Origin: Anaerocolumna sp.
GTDB lineage: Bacteria > Bacillota > Clostridia > Lachnospirales > Lachnospiraceae
NCBI GenBank assembly: GCA_029256035.1
Contig: JAQSYR010000067.1
Span: forward strand, 1 to 7,258
DNA length: 7,258 nt
Direction: 5' to 3'
Shown: positions 1-5,253 of the stretch, piece by piece
Layout of the letters: every line of letters starts with the position of its first letter
Numbering within the stretch: the stretch's first letter is position 1
Made by a program: the position numbers and the translations under genes
Notes under the pieces: model-generated
The model's input: only the letters and a program-made list of their open reading frames with translations
What the model was told of the DNA's origin: nothing
Databases searched by the model: none

Positions 1-371
1 TACTGTTTTCCATCACGGGTCACAATTTTTTTTATTCCAATATTTACAGGTTTTCTAAATATACTATCAAAAAATGGTTTTAACTCCTTCAATATAACAG
101 CCATCTGACTTTCCACGCAAACAGAAGATTGAATTAACTGTTCAGCCAAGGTTTTTAAAATGAGGTTATACTGTAAAAGCAAATTATTGTACTTTTTCTT
201 ATCTACAATTTGTTTCATGTACAAAAAAATGATAGAAGAAGTACAAATGGCCAAAGCGAAAATAAATATCCATAGCCCCAATTCTCCAAATATAAAACTA
301 AAATCCAACACAACTTGAATCTTTGATATTTTTACATCTAATACCAGCCATAGAAAAGAGATAATCGTCAT
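1..371 (-). CDS. Partial small membrane-anchored protein, unknown function (C-terminus beyond window)
   Basis: An open frame reads leftward from an ATG at 371-369 for 123 codons with no stop before the window edge, so the C-terminus is missing. The product begins with a hydrophobic stretch (MTIISFLWLVLDV), has a clear membrane-spanning segment at about residues 32-51 (LGLWIFIFALAICTSSIIF), then a charged, helix-prone section (about 52-100) and the start of a possibly beta-rich part ending in TRDGKQ. The arrangement resembles a membrane anchor plus cytoplasmic sensor or scaffold domain, but I do not recognise the family. There is no good ribosome binding site before the ATG (only CTGGA, very close), and an in-frame TAG lies just four codons upstream, so the start is uncertain. 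See the finding on a possible frameshift that would join this frame to an ATG at 420. It lies downstream of, and on the same strand as, the 496-1356 gene. Confidence 0.5.
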   Translation of the reverse strand, partial: MTIISFLWLVLDVKISKIQVVLDFSFIFGELGLWIFIFALAICTSSIIFLYMKQIVDKKKYNNLLLQYNLILKTLAEQLIQSSVCVESQMAVILKELKPFFDSIFRKPVNIGIKKIVTRDGKQ

Positions 372-495
372 AATTCCAGAAACTGCCTATTCTAATCCTT
401 AATTTATCTAAAAACCACATTAATCTGTAAGTTGATATGTACCTCACTCTAAGTTCGCGTTTTAGTTATAGGCACTCCGCCAGAATATTTATCCA

Positions 496-1356
496 TTAAA
501 TATTTTTCATGGAAGCCAAAAGATATGCATCCATATTCTGATCTTTAAAATACAAATCTTCCGACCTCATATCTTTATATTTATCAAGTCTTGTTGTATC
601 ATTTCCCAAAAGAATATACTTACGTTGCTTAAAATAATATAGCTTACTTTCACATGAAAATAATGGTGTATGAAACTTATTGTAAACAAAAAAATCTACA
701 TCACTGCATTCCAACACCTGCTTAATATCTGGAATTTTATCAAATACTTTATCAAATAACCGAAATACACACCAGTAATCATTCACATTTGGCTCCACTC
801 TGGATGTCCATGATGAATAGTGCTTTATTTTTTGTACTGCAACGTATTTGCAATCGCAATCGTGAAAGACTTCTTCTGACATTATCTTTTTCCAATCGGC
901 AGTATAATCTTTTCCAACTGTTTTCAATTGAAATACAACTATATCCCCAGGTTGAAATATTACATTCATATTGACGTCCATGGTAATTTTCTTTTGTTCT
1001 GGTTGTGGTGATAATAACTTAGCCTCAAATTTTTGTAATGCTATTTTTCTGGCATTTAAAGTTTTTATTCCTTCTTCCTTCCAAATATCTAAACCATAAT
1101 TCGAGTGCAACATTTCCAATACCTGTAACTTAATATTCTCTGTCAATATACCTTTTTTCCACATGAAATCAGATAAAGAATACATATAATCACACCAGAT
1201 TTCTTCATCGCTTTCATCCGCAATTTCAGCTCTAATATATTTTTCAATTTTATCAAGTGCTGTCTGTATGTCATTATAAAAGAATGCTGCACGATATTCA
1301 CCTATTAAATCTTGTGCCATATCATTCGCAGTTACACTTACATCCCATGTTCCCAT
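496..1356 (-). CDS. Hypothetical protein with 'MGTW' N-terminus family signature
   Basis: A 286-residue soluble protein with no signal peptide or membrane segment. The start is supported by a strong purine-rich site (GGGGGAGAG, about 1363-1371) just upstream of the ATG. The N-terminus (MGTWDVSVTANDMAQDLIGEY) matches what I know of a widespread uncharacterised family that starts MGTWG...NDTxxDIxxEF. In that family a helical part with a run like WxxLAxxxWxxG is followed by a conserved 'D/KxWKExG...R...L.KF..KL' segment; here these appear as YSLSDFMWKKGIL (about 59-71) and IWKEEGIKTLNARKIALQKFEAKL (about 91-114). The second half (from about 134, FQPGDIVVFQL) starts like the beta domain often found after it and is Trp/Tyr/Phe and Cys rich. 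Function is unknown. Members often sit in accessory loci near toxin or immunity genes, but that role is inference, not shown here. It may be co-transcribed with the next leftward gene (124 bp gap). Confidence 0.8.
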   Translation of the reverse strand: MGTWDVSVTANDMAQDLIGEYRAAFFYNDIQTALDKIEKYIRAEIADESDEEIWCDYMYSLSDFMWKKGILTENIKLQVLEMLHSNYGLDIWKEEGIKTLNARKIALQKFEAKLLSPQPEQKKITMDVNMNVIFQPGDIVVFQLKTVGKDYTADWKKIMSEEVFHDCDCKYVAVQKIKHYSSWTSRVEPNVNDYWCVFRLFDKVFDKIPDIKQVLECSDVDFFVYNKFHTPLFSCESKLYYFKQRKYILLGNDTTRLDKYKDMRSEDLYFKDQNMDAYLLASMKNI

Positions 1357-1774
1357 TCAAACTCTCCCCCAATTTTATCACATAAACTGAACTATAAATT
1401 TTTACTTATACCTACAAAAACCTGATGTTTAGCAACTGTCAGTTATCTGCCAAAGTCAATTTATATTAAAATTTAACCACACTATAAGTTTATTTGACTA
1501 ATAATGGGGATTCGCAAATTTCACTGCCTATGGCAAATATTGAAAACAAGCCAATTAAAATGGACTTCCCATTGTTATTATCTGTATCTCAACTTCATCC
1601 CATTGTATTCTCACAACGAATTTTAATTATTTCTACTATTCATCAAATACACACTATATAATATTTATTATAGTATCATATTTTACAAATTTCCACAAGA
1701 ATATTTACAATATTAACTAATACTTATAATTACATCAAGTTTTTTCTAATCGATGCTTAATATTCAAAAATATC

Positions 1775-1803
1775 TTGATAATCTATCAATATTTCGATAT
1801 AAT
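1775..1803 (+). promoter_or_regulatory. Promoter of the toxin-antitoxin operon
   Basis: TTGATA (1775-1780) and a perfect TATAAT (1798-1803) are separated by exactly 17 bases, a near-consensus housekeeping sigma promoter. Transcription would start near 1810, only about 17 bases before the antitoxin ATG, giving a very short leader. Confidence 0.8.
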
Positions 1804-1811
1804 ATCGATAT
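1775..1811. promoter_or_regulatory. Palindromic operator cluster over the TA promoter
   Basis: Three palindromes cover the promoter elements: TTGATA-ATC-TATCAA (1775-1789) includes the -35 box, CGATAT-A-ATATCG (1795-1807) spans the -10 box, and ATATCGATAT (1802-1811) lies at the transcription start. Phd/YefM antitoxins are known to bind palindromes over their own promoters, with the toxin as co-repressor. Autoregulation through these sites is therefore the natural reading, though the exact bound site is inferred. Confidence 0.6.
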
Positions 1812-1826
1812 GAGGAGGTGAATCCC

Positions 1827-2099
1827 ATGCCATCAATCAGACCAAGTTCTGACCTACGTAATTCCTACAGCCAGATCTCCGAATACTGCCATACCCACTC
1901 CGAACCTGTTTACATCACCAAGAACGGGAAAGGTGATCTCGTAGTATTGGATATTGAAACCTATGAAAAGCTCGTAGGCCGCTTTGAGTTAACCACACTT
2001 CTAGACCAAGGCCTAGAAGATGTAAAACAAAAGAACTATAAAAATGCAGATGAATTCTTTAATGAATTGGAAGGAAGGTACAAAGATGTCAAGCTATAA
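1827..2099 (+). CDS. Type II antitoxin, Phd/YefM family
   Basis: A 90-residue antitoxin that should neutralise the overlapping RelE/ParE-type toxin and repress its own operon. The N-terminal half has the Phd/YefM signature: MPSIRPSSDLRN, then an ISEYCHTHSEPVYITKNG segment and GDLVVLDIETYEKL (residues about 37-49), which form the DNA-binding and dimerising fold in this family. The C-terminal half (about 52-90) is acidic and helical, as expected of the part that wraps the toxin. I chose the ATG at 1827 because AGGAGGTG (1813-1820) sits six bases before it; a GTG at 1818 in the same frame lies inside that ribosome binding site and would be unusable. Its stop overlaps the toxin start by 14 bases, indicating translational coupling. 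Family assignment is firm; regulation is inferred from the family. Confidence 0.92.
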   Translation: MPSIRPSSDLRNSYSQISEYCHTHSEPVYITKNGKGDLVVLDIETYEKLVGRFELTTLLDQGLEDVKQKNYKNADEFFNELEGRYKDVKL

Positions 2100-2409
2100 T
2101 GTCGTTATTACGGAAGCAGCACAGCGCGACTTGCTTGACATCTTTGACTATATCGCATTTGAATTGCATGAGCCGAATTTAGCAAGCCGCCTGCTGTCCA
2201 AAATTAAAACTAAGGTTAAATCCTTAGAAGAAATTCCGGAACGGAATAATATGATTTTTGAACCGAAATATGAAGCACAAAAGATTAGATGGTGCCCGTT
2301 AGATAACTTTATCATCTTCTATCAGGTATCAGATGTACAAAATCTAGTTTATGTCATCCGAGTTCTGTACAAAAAAAGAAACTGGGAGCCTTTATTAACC
2401 CCCAGTTAG
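2086..2409 (+). CDS. Type II toxin, RelE/ParE family
   Basis: A 107-residue basic protein whose gene starts inside the antitoxin gene. The ATG at 2086 has AAGGAAGG (2071-2078) before it; an upstream ATG at 2044 in the same frame would bury it deep in the antitoxin and has no such site. Family hallmarks are the N-terminal beta strand YNVVITEAAQRDLLDIFDYI (4-23), two amphipathic helices (NLASRLLSKIKTKVKSLEEI), a strand around IRWCPLDNFIIFYQV (67-81) and the closing YVIRVLYKKRNWE (89-101), typical of the ParE/RelE fold. RelE-type members cut ribosome-bound mRNA and ParE-type members poison DNA gyrase; the sequence alone does not decide which applies. The C-terminal RVLYKKRNW motif is intact, so the toxin is probably active. 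Its last codons double as a terminator for the opposite-strand gene. Confidence 0.92.
   Translation: MSSYNVVITEAAQRDLLDIFDYIAFELHEPNLASRLLSKIKTKVKSLEEIPERNNMIFEPKYEAQKIRWCPLDNFIIFYQVSDVQNLVYVIRVLYKKRNWEPLLTPS
2371..2407 (-). terminator. Intrinsic terminator of the deacetylase gene, inside the toxin 3' end
   Basis: Read leftward, the sequence forms AACTGGG, a 14-base loop, CCCAGTT, then TCTTTTTTT (2378-2371 on the plus strand as an A-run). The stem is seven perfect pairs with a GC core and a classical T-tract, placed 35 bp after the deacetylase stop. The stem also covers the toxin's last codons and stop. On the plus strand the hairpin is followed by TAGTATCTTTC, a poor T-tract, so it may only weakly terminate the TA transcript. 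Confidence 0.8.
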
Positions 2410-2441
2410 TATCTTTCTAAAAATCCTTTATTTAATAATTC

Positions 2442-3251
2442 CTATTTCTTCTCAAACTGTCTTCCCTCATGATCCGTAAAGTAATCACCCGTATGAATCA
2501 GCTGAGAAATTGGTACTATTTCATAACCCTTTTTCTGTAATCCTGTAATAATTGATTCTAAAGCATCTTTGGTAAACTTTGCACCGTTGTGCATTAGAAT
2601 AATAGAACCATTTCCAAGATGTTTATGGTTTACCACAGTTTTAACGATGGAATCCACTCCGTAATCTTTCCAATCTAAACTGTCAATATCCCATTGTATG
2701 CAGTGATAACCAGCCTCATTGGTCGCTTCTACCACAGTATTATTATAGTCTCCATAGGGTGGCCGGAATAAATTCATCTCCAATCCCGTAAGTTCCTTTA
2801 TTTTTTTATGTACCTTCATGATTTCTTCTATATTTTGCTCTTTTGATAACTGCGACATATGTTTATGGTTCTCGCTATGATTGCCTAGGTCGTGACCTGC
2901 TGCGGCTATTGCTTTTACATCCTCTGGGAATTTTTCAACCCAGCCCCCTGTCATAAAGAAGGTTACTTTGACATTATGTTTTGCCAATATTTCCAGTATA
3001 TCTGTGGTGTCCTCATTCCCCCATGCAGCATCAAAACTTAATGCAACTTTCTTCTCGTCTTCATCTACACAATAGATAGGTAATTTTTTTGTATTGGCTG
3101 AATTTGTAACGGAGACCGCCATTGGCAATACTTTAAAACCAACAGCACATATTACAAGAAATGAGAGTACTACAATTCCGGTTCTGATAAAAAATCCAAC
3201 TTTATCTCGAGAAGATTGGTGCGTTTCTTCAGGAACTTTTTTCTTTCCCAT
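2442..3251 (-). CDS. Membrane-anchored polysaccharide deacetylase (NodB domain, PdaB/sporulation-like)
   Basis: A 269-residue enzyme with a basic N-terminus and one membrane segment (about 22-46, GIVVLSFLVICAVGF), followed by an outward-facing NodB deacetylase domain (about 67-255). Visible motifs are SFDAAWG (72-78; catalytic Asp74), HSENH (125-129; metal-binding His125 and His129), RPPYGDYN (163-170), DIDSLDWKD (188-196) and ILMHNG (218-223; His221). The family removes acetyl groups from N-acetylglucosamine or N-acetylmuramic acid in peptidoglycan or related polymers. The second Asp of the usual TFDD motif is Ala here, a change I associate with the PdaB-like clostridial/sporulation branch, where the following NEDT may help. 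Start: AAAGGTGA (3256-3263) before the ATG. It lies 78 bp behind cheY with no clear terminator between, so co-transcription is possible. The precise substrate is not determinable from sequence. Confidence 0.9.
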   Translation of the reverse strand: MGKKKVPEETHQSSRDKVGFFIRTGIVVLSFLVICAVGFKVLPMAVSVTNSANTKKLPIYCVDEDEKKVALSFDAAWGNEDTTDILEILAKHNVKVTFFMTGGWVEKFPEDVKAIAAAGHDLGNHSENHKHMSQLSKEQNIEEIMKVHKKIKELTGLEMNLFRPPYGDYNNTVVEATNEAGYHCIQWDIDSLDWKDYGVDSIVKTVVNHKHLGNGSIILMHNGAKFTKDALESIITGLQKKGYEIVPISQLIHTGDYFTDHEGRQFEKK

Positions 3252-3329
3252 TACTTCACCTTTATTTATATTGTCTCTATTAGTATATTTTTGAGACTAC
3301 CTATCTATTACTAAAAAGCAGAATGATAA

Positions 3330-3704
3330 TTAATCCATTTCCTTCGTTGCTAATACTTTATGAATAGACTCCATTAATTTATCATTTTGAAAGGGCTTTA
3401 CAATAAAGTCACTGGCACCTGAACTTATTGCTTCTATTACCATATAATCCTGCCCCATGGCGGAAAGCATAATAATTTTAGCTTTAGGATCTAATGTTTT
3501 TATGACTTTTACTGCTTCAACTCCATTAAGTTCTGGCATTGTAATATCCATGATAACTAAGTCTGGCACGAATTTCTGGTATTGATCAATTGCTTCTTTT
3601 CCATTGCTTGCTTCTCCTATAATTACATGACCCATGTTTTCCAGCGCGTCTCTTTCAATTTTTCTCATAAATGCAGAATCATCTACTAATAATATATTTG
3701 CCAT
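3330..3704 (-). CDS. cheY: Single-domain response regulator, CheY family
   Basis: A 124-residue receiver domain with no output domain. Key residues are all present: acidic pocket Asp8-Asp9 (LLVDDS), phospho-acceptor Asp53 (VIMDITMP), Ser81 in MLSAMGQ, and Lys103 in FIVKPF. The MLSAMGQ and DFIVKPFQ strings are typical of Gram-positive CheY, which when phosphorylated binds the flagellar switch. The switch aromatic position is Phe100. AGGAGA (3714-3719) precedes the ATG. No cheA, cheW, receptor or flagellar gene is near, so this is an orphan copy; a non-chemotaxis phosphorelay role is equally possible. The neighbouring deacetylase gives no clear functional link. Confidence 0.9.
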   Translation of the reverse strand: MANILLVDDSAFMRKIERDALENMGHVIIGEASNGKEAIDQYQKFVPDLVIMDITMPELNGVEAVKVIKTLDPKAKIIMLSAMGQDYMVIEAISSGASDFIVKPFQNDKLMESIHKVLATKEMD

Positions 3705-3789
3705 ATTTATTTTCTCCTAGTTTTCAACTATTTATCAATATATCTATATTTTCATTATATAATTTGCCTAAATCTCAAAATCTCTATAT

Positions 3790-3817
3790 CTTATATCCAG
3801 GATATTTTGATGTTCAA
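3790..3817 (-). promoter_or_regulatory. Candidate promoter for cheY
   Basis: On the minus strand, TTGAAC (3817-3812) and TATAAG (3795-3790) are 16 bases apart, about 85 bp upstream of the cheY start. The match is fair, not strong. A TATAAT box nearer the gene lacks a spaced -35. No flagellar-type sigma motif was seen. Confidence 0.35.
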
Positions 3818-3909
3818 AGTAATTATAGGTCTCATCCCTTACAATTTCAATATAAATTTGTTTTTATTTAATTCATCAACATTTTGGTATATAGTTTATT
3901 CATATTTCA

Positions 3910-4005
3910 TTTTCATTTGGTACTTTTTGTGATATACTACAGTTAAGAGTGCGCTGTAAAAGTAGGCAAAATGTGCCTTGATGAATAACGTTGTTATTCA
4001 CTTTT
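3910..4005 (+). promoter_or_regulatory. Possible short transcription unit (weak promoter plus hairpins)
   Basis: TTTTCA (3910-3915) and TATACT (3933-3938) are 17 bases apart. About 25 bases past the likely start are two perfect hairpins: AGGCA-N5-TGCCT (3964-3978) and an 8-bp stem with a 3-base loop (3982-4000), followed by CTTTT. Together they could make a roughly 60-base RNA ending at about 4005. The terminator stem is AT-rich and its T-tract short, so this is only a suggestion. Confidence 0.2.
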
Positions 4006-4043
4006 ATATATAAAGTTAGACTTTTGACCCCAACATCATCATA

Positions 4044-4093
4044 TTAGTAAAAAGTATAGACTTAATAAAGTATAACCTTAGTAAAGTATAACC
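4044..4093. repeat. Three tandem 16-18 bp units
   Basis: Unit 1 (4044-4061) is an 18-base degenerate version of units 2 and 3. Units 2 and 3 are TTAATAAAGTATAACC (4062-4077) and TTAGTAAAGTATAACC (4078-4093), which differ at one base. They lie about 110-160 bases upstream of the PTS operon -35 box. They may be a regulator-binding array or simple slippage repeats. Confidence 0.7.
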
Positions 4094-4139
4094 TTAAGAG
4101 CAAATAAATCCATTTTCTCAAAAAATGATTTGAACATTA

Positions 4140-4170
4140 TTTGTGCACATCTCACAAAATGAACTTGTGA
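4140..4170. promoter_or_regulatory. Interlocked inverted repeats upstream of PTS promoter
   Basis: TTTGTG-N7-CACAAA (4140-4158) shares its right arm with TCACAA-N7-TTGTGA (4152-4170), so TTGTG, CACAA and TTGTG recur every 12 bases. The block ends 35 bases before the -35 box, a position suited to an activator. The spacing does not exactly fit Rex or CRP-type sites, so the binder is unknown. Confidence 0.45.
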
Positions 4171-4205
4171 AAATAGGTTATAATCGATAAATTCACTCAT
4201 ATGTA

Positions 4206-4234
4206 TTGACAGCCTAAAACGGGTATGATAACAT
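4206..4234 (+). promoter_or_regulatory. Promoter of the licT-ptsH-ptsI operon
   Basis: A perfect -35 TTGACA (4206-4211) is followed after 17 bases by TAACAT (4229-4234), with an extended -10 TGA directly before it (4226-4228). Transcription would start near 4241 and give a leader of about 150 bases containing the RAT and terminator. Confidence 0.75.
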
Positions 4235-4262
4235 GAGTTTAATTCCTAATTTAAACTTAGTT

Positions 4263-4276
4263 TTATACTTTATTAA
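4263..4276. repeat. 14-base inverted copy of an upstream tandem unit
   Basis: TTATACTTTATTAA here is the exact reverse complement of 4062-4075 in the tandem array. The two copies bracket the operon promoter about 200 bases apart; this copy lies in the transcribed leader just before the RAT. Confidence 0.6.
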
Positions 4277-4288
4277 TATCATAGTTAT

Positions 4289-4316
4289 GGATTGTTACTG
4301 GTAAGCAGGCGAAACC
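4289..4316 (+). promoter_or_regulatory. Ribonucleic antiterminator (RAT) for a LicT/BglG-family protein
   Basis: GGATTGTTACTG at 4289-4300 and GCAGGCGAAACC at 4305-4316 reproduce the conserved halves of the RAT known from bgl/lic operons, in which an imperfect hairpin is bound and stabilised by the N-terminal CAT domain of the antiterminator. Its last four bases (AACC, 4313-4316) are also the first four of the terminator's 5' arm, so the two structures exclude each other. The protein encoded directly downstream is the obvious binder, making the operon self-controlled. Confidence 0.93.
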
Positions 4317-4366
4317 AAATTTATGAGAGTACAAATTTATCGTGCTCTTGTTTTTTGGTTTTTTTT
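4313..4366 (+). terminator. Conditional leader terminator of the PTS operon
   Basis: The outer stem AACCAAA (4313-4319) pairs with TTTGGTT (4354-4360). An inner stem AGAGTAC (4326-4332) pairs with GTGCTCT (4342-4348, one T-G wobble). A run of Ts (4359-4366) follows. It ends about 27 bases before the antiterminator ATG and overlaps the RAT, so it should end transcription unless the antiterminator holds the RAT. Confidence 0.9.
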
Positions 4367-4393
4367 ATTTTAAGTAATAAAGGAGGAAGCTAT

Positions 4394-5239
4394 ATGGATA
4401 TTGTCAAGGTTATTAATAACAATATAGTAAGCTCAATAGATGCTGAAGGCAATGAACTTGTTGTTATGGGCCGTGGTCTAGGATTTCAATATAAACCTGG
4501 TCAGACTATTGACGAAACCAAGGTAGAGAAAATATTCCGTATGGATAATAATGGGCAAACCAGACAGTTAGGAGATTTACTGGCTGATGTTCCATTAGAA
4601 CATATTCAGCTTGCCAATGCAATTATCAAGGATGCCAGAGATATGATAGATAAGAAAATGAATAAGAATCTTTATATCACTTTAATTGATCATATCAGTT
4701 ATGCAATTGAGCGTTGTAAACAGGGTATTCTTTTTACGAATCCATTACTTTGGGAAATAAAGAGGTTTTATCCGCAGGAATATAATGCAGGTGTTAATGC
4801 TGTCAATAAAATCAATACAGAGCTTGGTATTCAATTAACAGAAGATGAAGCTGCTTCCATCACCATGCATTTTGTCAACGCGGAATTGGGAACAGATATG
4901 CCTCATACCTTAGATGTCACTAAAATAATACAAAACATATTAAAGATTGTAAAAGATCATTTTACAGTCAAAATAGATGACACATCCATTAGTTATGAGA
5001 GATTTCTGACACATTTAAAATTCTTTGCGCAACGAATTGTTACCAATAACATAATTTATGAGACAGATATGGAATTGAATGCGATTATTAAGCAACAATA
5101 TCCATATGAATATAAATGCGCTGAAAAAATAAGAATATATGTTGAATCAGAATTTCATGTAAACGTTCCAGAGGAAGAAATGACTTATTTAACTTTGCAT
5201 GCCAGAAGAATAACCTTTCCTGGAAACAACAACCAATAA
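4394..5239 (+). CDS. licT: PRD-containing transcriptional antiterminator, LicT/BglG family
   Basis: A 281-residue RNA-binding regulator that lets transcription pass the leader terminator at 4313-4366. Residues 1-55 are the CAT RNA-binding domain (INNNIVSSID...ELVVMGRGLGFQ). PRD1 is at about 65-170 and PRD2 at about 171-278. All four phosphorylation histidines are present at the positions known from B. subtilis LicT: His100 (LIDHISYAIER), His159 (ITMHFVNAEL), His207 (FLTHLKFF) and His269 (YLTLHARR). In the family, the sugar-specific EIIB phosphorylates PRD1 (inhibiting) and HPr phosphorylates PRD2 (activating). The start is the ATG at 4394 behind AAAGGAGGAAGC (4379-4390); the frame stays open back to 4292, but that would translate through the RAT and terminator. 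Length equals the family norm. ptsH follows after 14 bases. The inducing sugar is probably a beta-glucoside, inferred from the family and RAT type. Confidence 0.95.
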   Translation: MDIVKVINNNIVSSIDAEGNELVVMGRGLGFQYKPGQTIDETKVEKIFRMDNNGQTRQLGDLLADVPLEHIQLANAIIKDARDMIDKKMNKNLYITLIDHISYAIERCKQGILFTNPLLWEIKRFYPQEYNAGVNAVNKINTELGIQLTEDEAASITMHFVNAELGTDMPHTLDVTKIIQNILKIVKDHFTVKIDDTSISYERFLTHLKFFAQRIVTNNIIYETDMELNAIIKQQYPYEYKCAEKIRIYVESEFHVNVPEEEMTYLTLHARRITFPGNNNQ

Positions 5240-5253
5240 AAAGGAGAATGAAA

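Larger units (their letters stand above)
1357..1826. other. AT-rich intergenic spacer between divergent genes
   Basis: About 470 bases lie between the leftward MGTW-family gene and the rightward toxin-antitoxin genes. I see no convincing gene on either strand. It contains an 11-base palindrome AACTG-T-CAGTT (1434-1444), a pure AT inverted repeat ACTATA-N10-TATAGT (1653-1674) with no GC clamp or T-tract, and the toxin-antitoxin promoter/operator at the right end. A promoter for the leftward gene must also lie here; the best minus-strand TATAAG box (about 1408-1413) has no well-spaced -35 partner, so I do not call it. Confidence 0.6.
3705..4288. other. Intergenic spacer between cheY and the PTS operon
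   Basis: About 580 bases of AT-rich DNA between divergent genes with no supportable coding region. Contents, left to right: a candidate cheY promoter (3790-3817, minus); a weak rightward promoter-like pair (3910-3938); small hairpins AGGCA-N5-TGCCT (3964-3978) and TGAATAAC-GTT-GTTATTCA (3982-4000); a 12-base palindrome TTTATATATAAA (4003-4014); three near-identical tandem units (4044-4093); interlocked inverted repeats (4140-4170); the PTS operon promoter (4206-4234); and a 14-base inverted copy of one tandem unit (4263-4276). Confidence 0.6.

Noticed and set aside
789..974. Plus-strand 61-residue frame
   Set aside because: It is antisense to the MGTW-family gene, lacks a ribosome binding site and family resemblance.
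1550..1625. Minus-strand peptide frame (VRIQWDEVEIQIITMGSPF) as a possible gene remnant
   Set aside because: It has only about 23 codons between stops, no start signal and no recognisable family.
1818..1826. GTG start for the antitoxin
   Set aside because: The codon is part of the AGGAGGTG ribosome binding site.
3094..3294. Plus-strand 66-residue frame over the deacetylase start
   Set aside because: It is the antisense shadow of the signal-anchor coding region.
3671..3871. Plus-strand 66-residue frame over the cheY start
   Set aside because: It is low-complexity, AT-driven, antisense to cheY and has no ribosome binding site.
3940..4020. c-di-GMP-type riboswitch suggested by the GGCAAAA string
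   Set aside because: The conserved core and tetraloop/receptor parts are absent and no riboswitch-controlled gene follows directly.
4165..4184. Second PTS promoter using TATAAT at 4179-4184
   Set aside because: The only -35-like hexamer nearby (TTGTGA) is just 8 bases away, so spacing is impossible.
4292..4393. Upstream extension of the antiterminator reading frame
   Set aside because: It would translate through the RAT and terminator, has no ribosome binding site, and makes an N-terminus unlike the family; ATG 4394 restores His100/159/207/269 numbering.
5248..5253. Earlier ATG for HPr
   Set aside because: It nearly touches the AAGGAG site and would shift the active His from 15 to 17.
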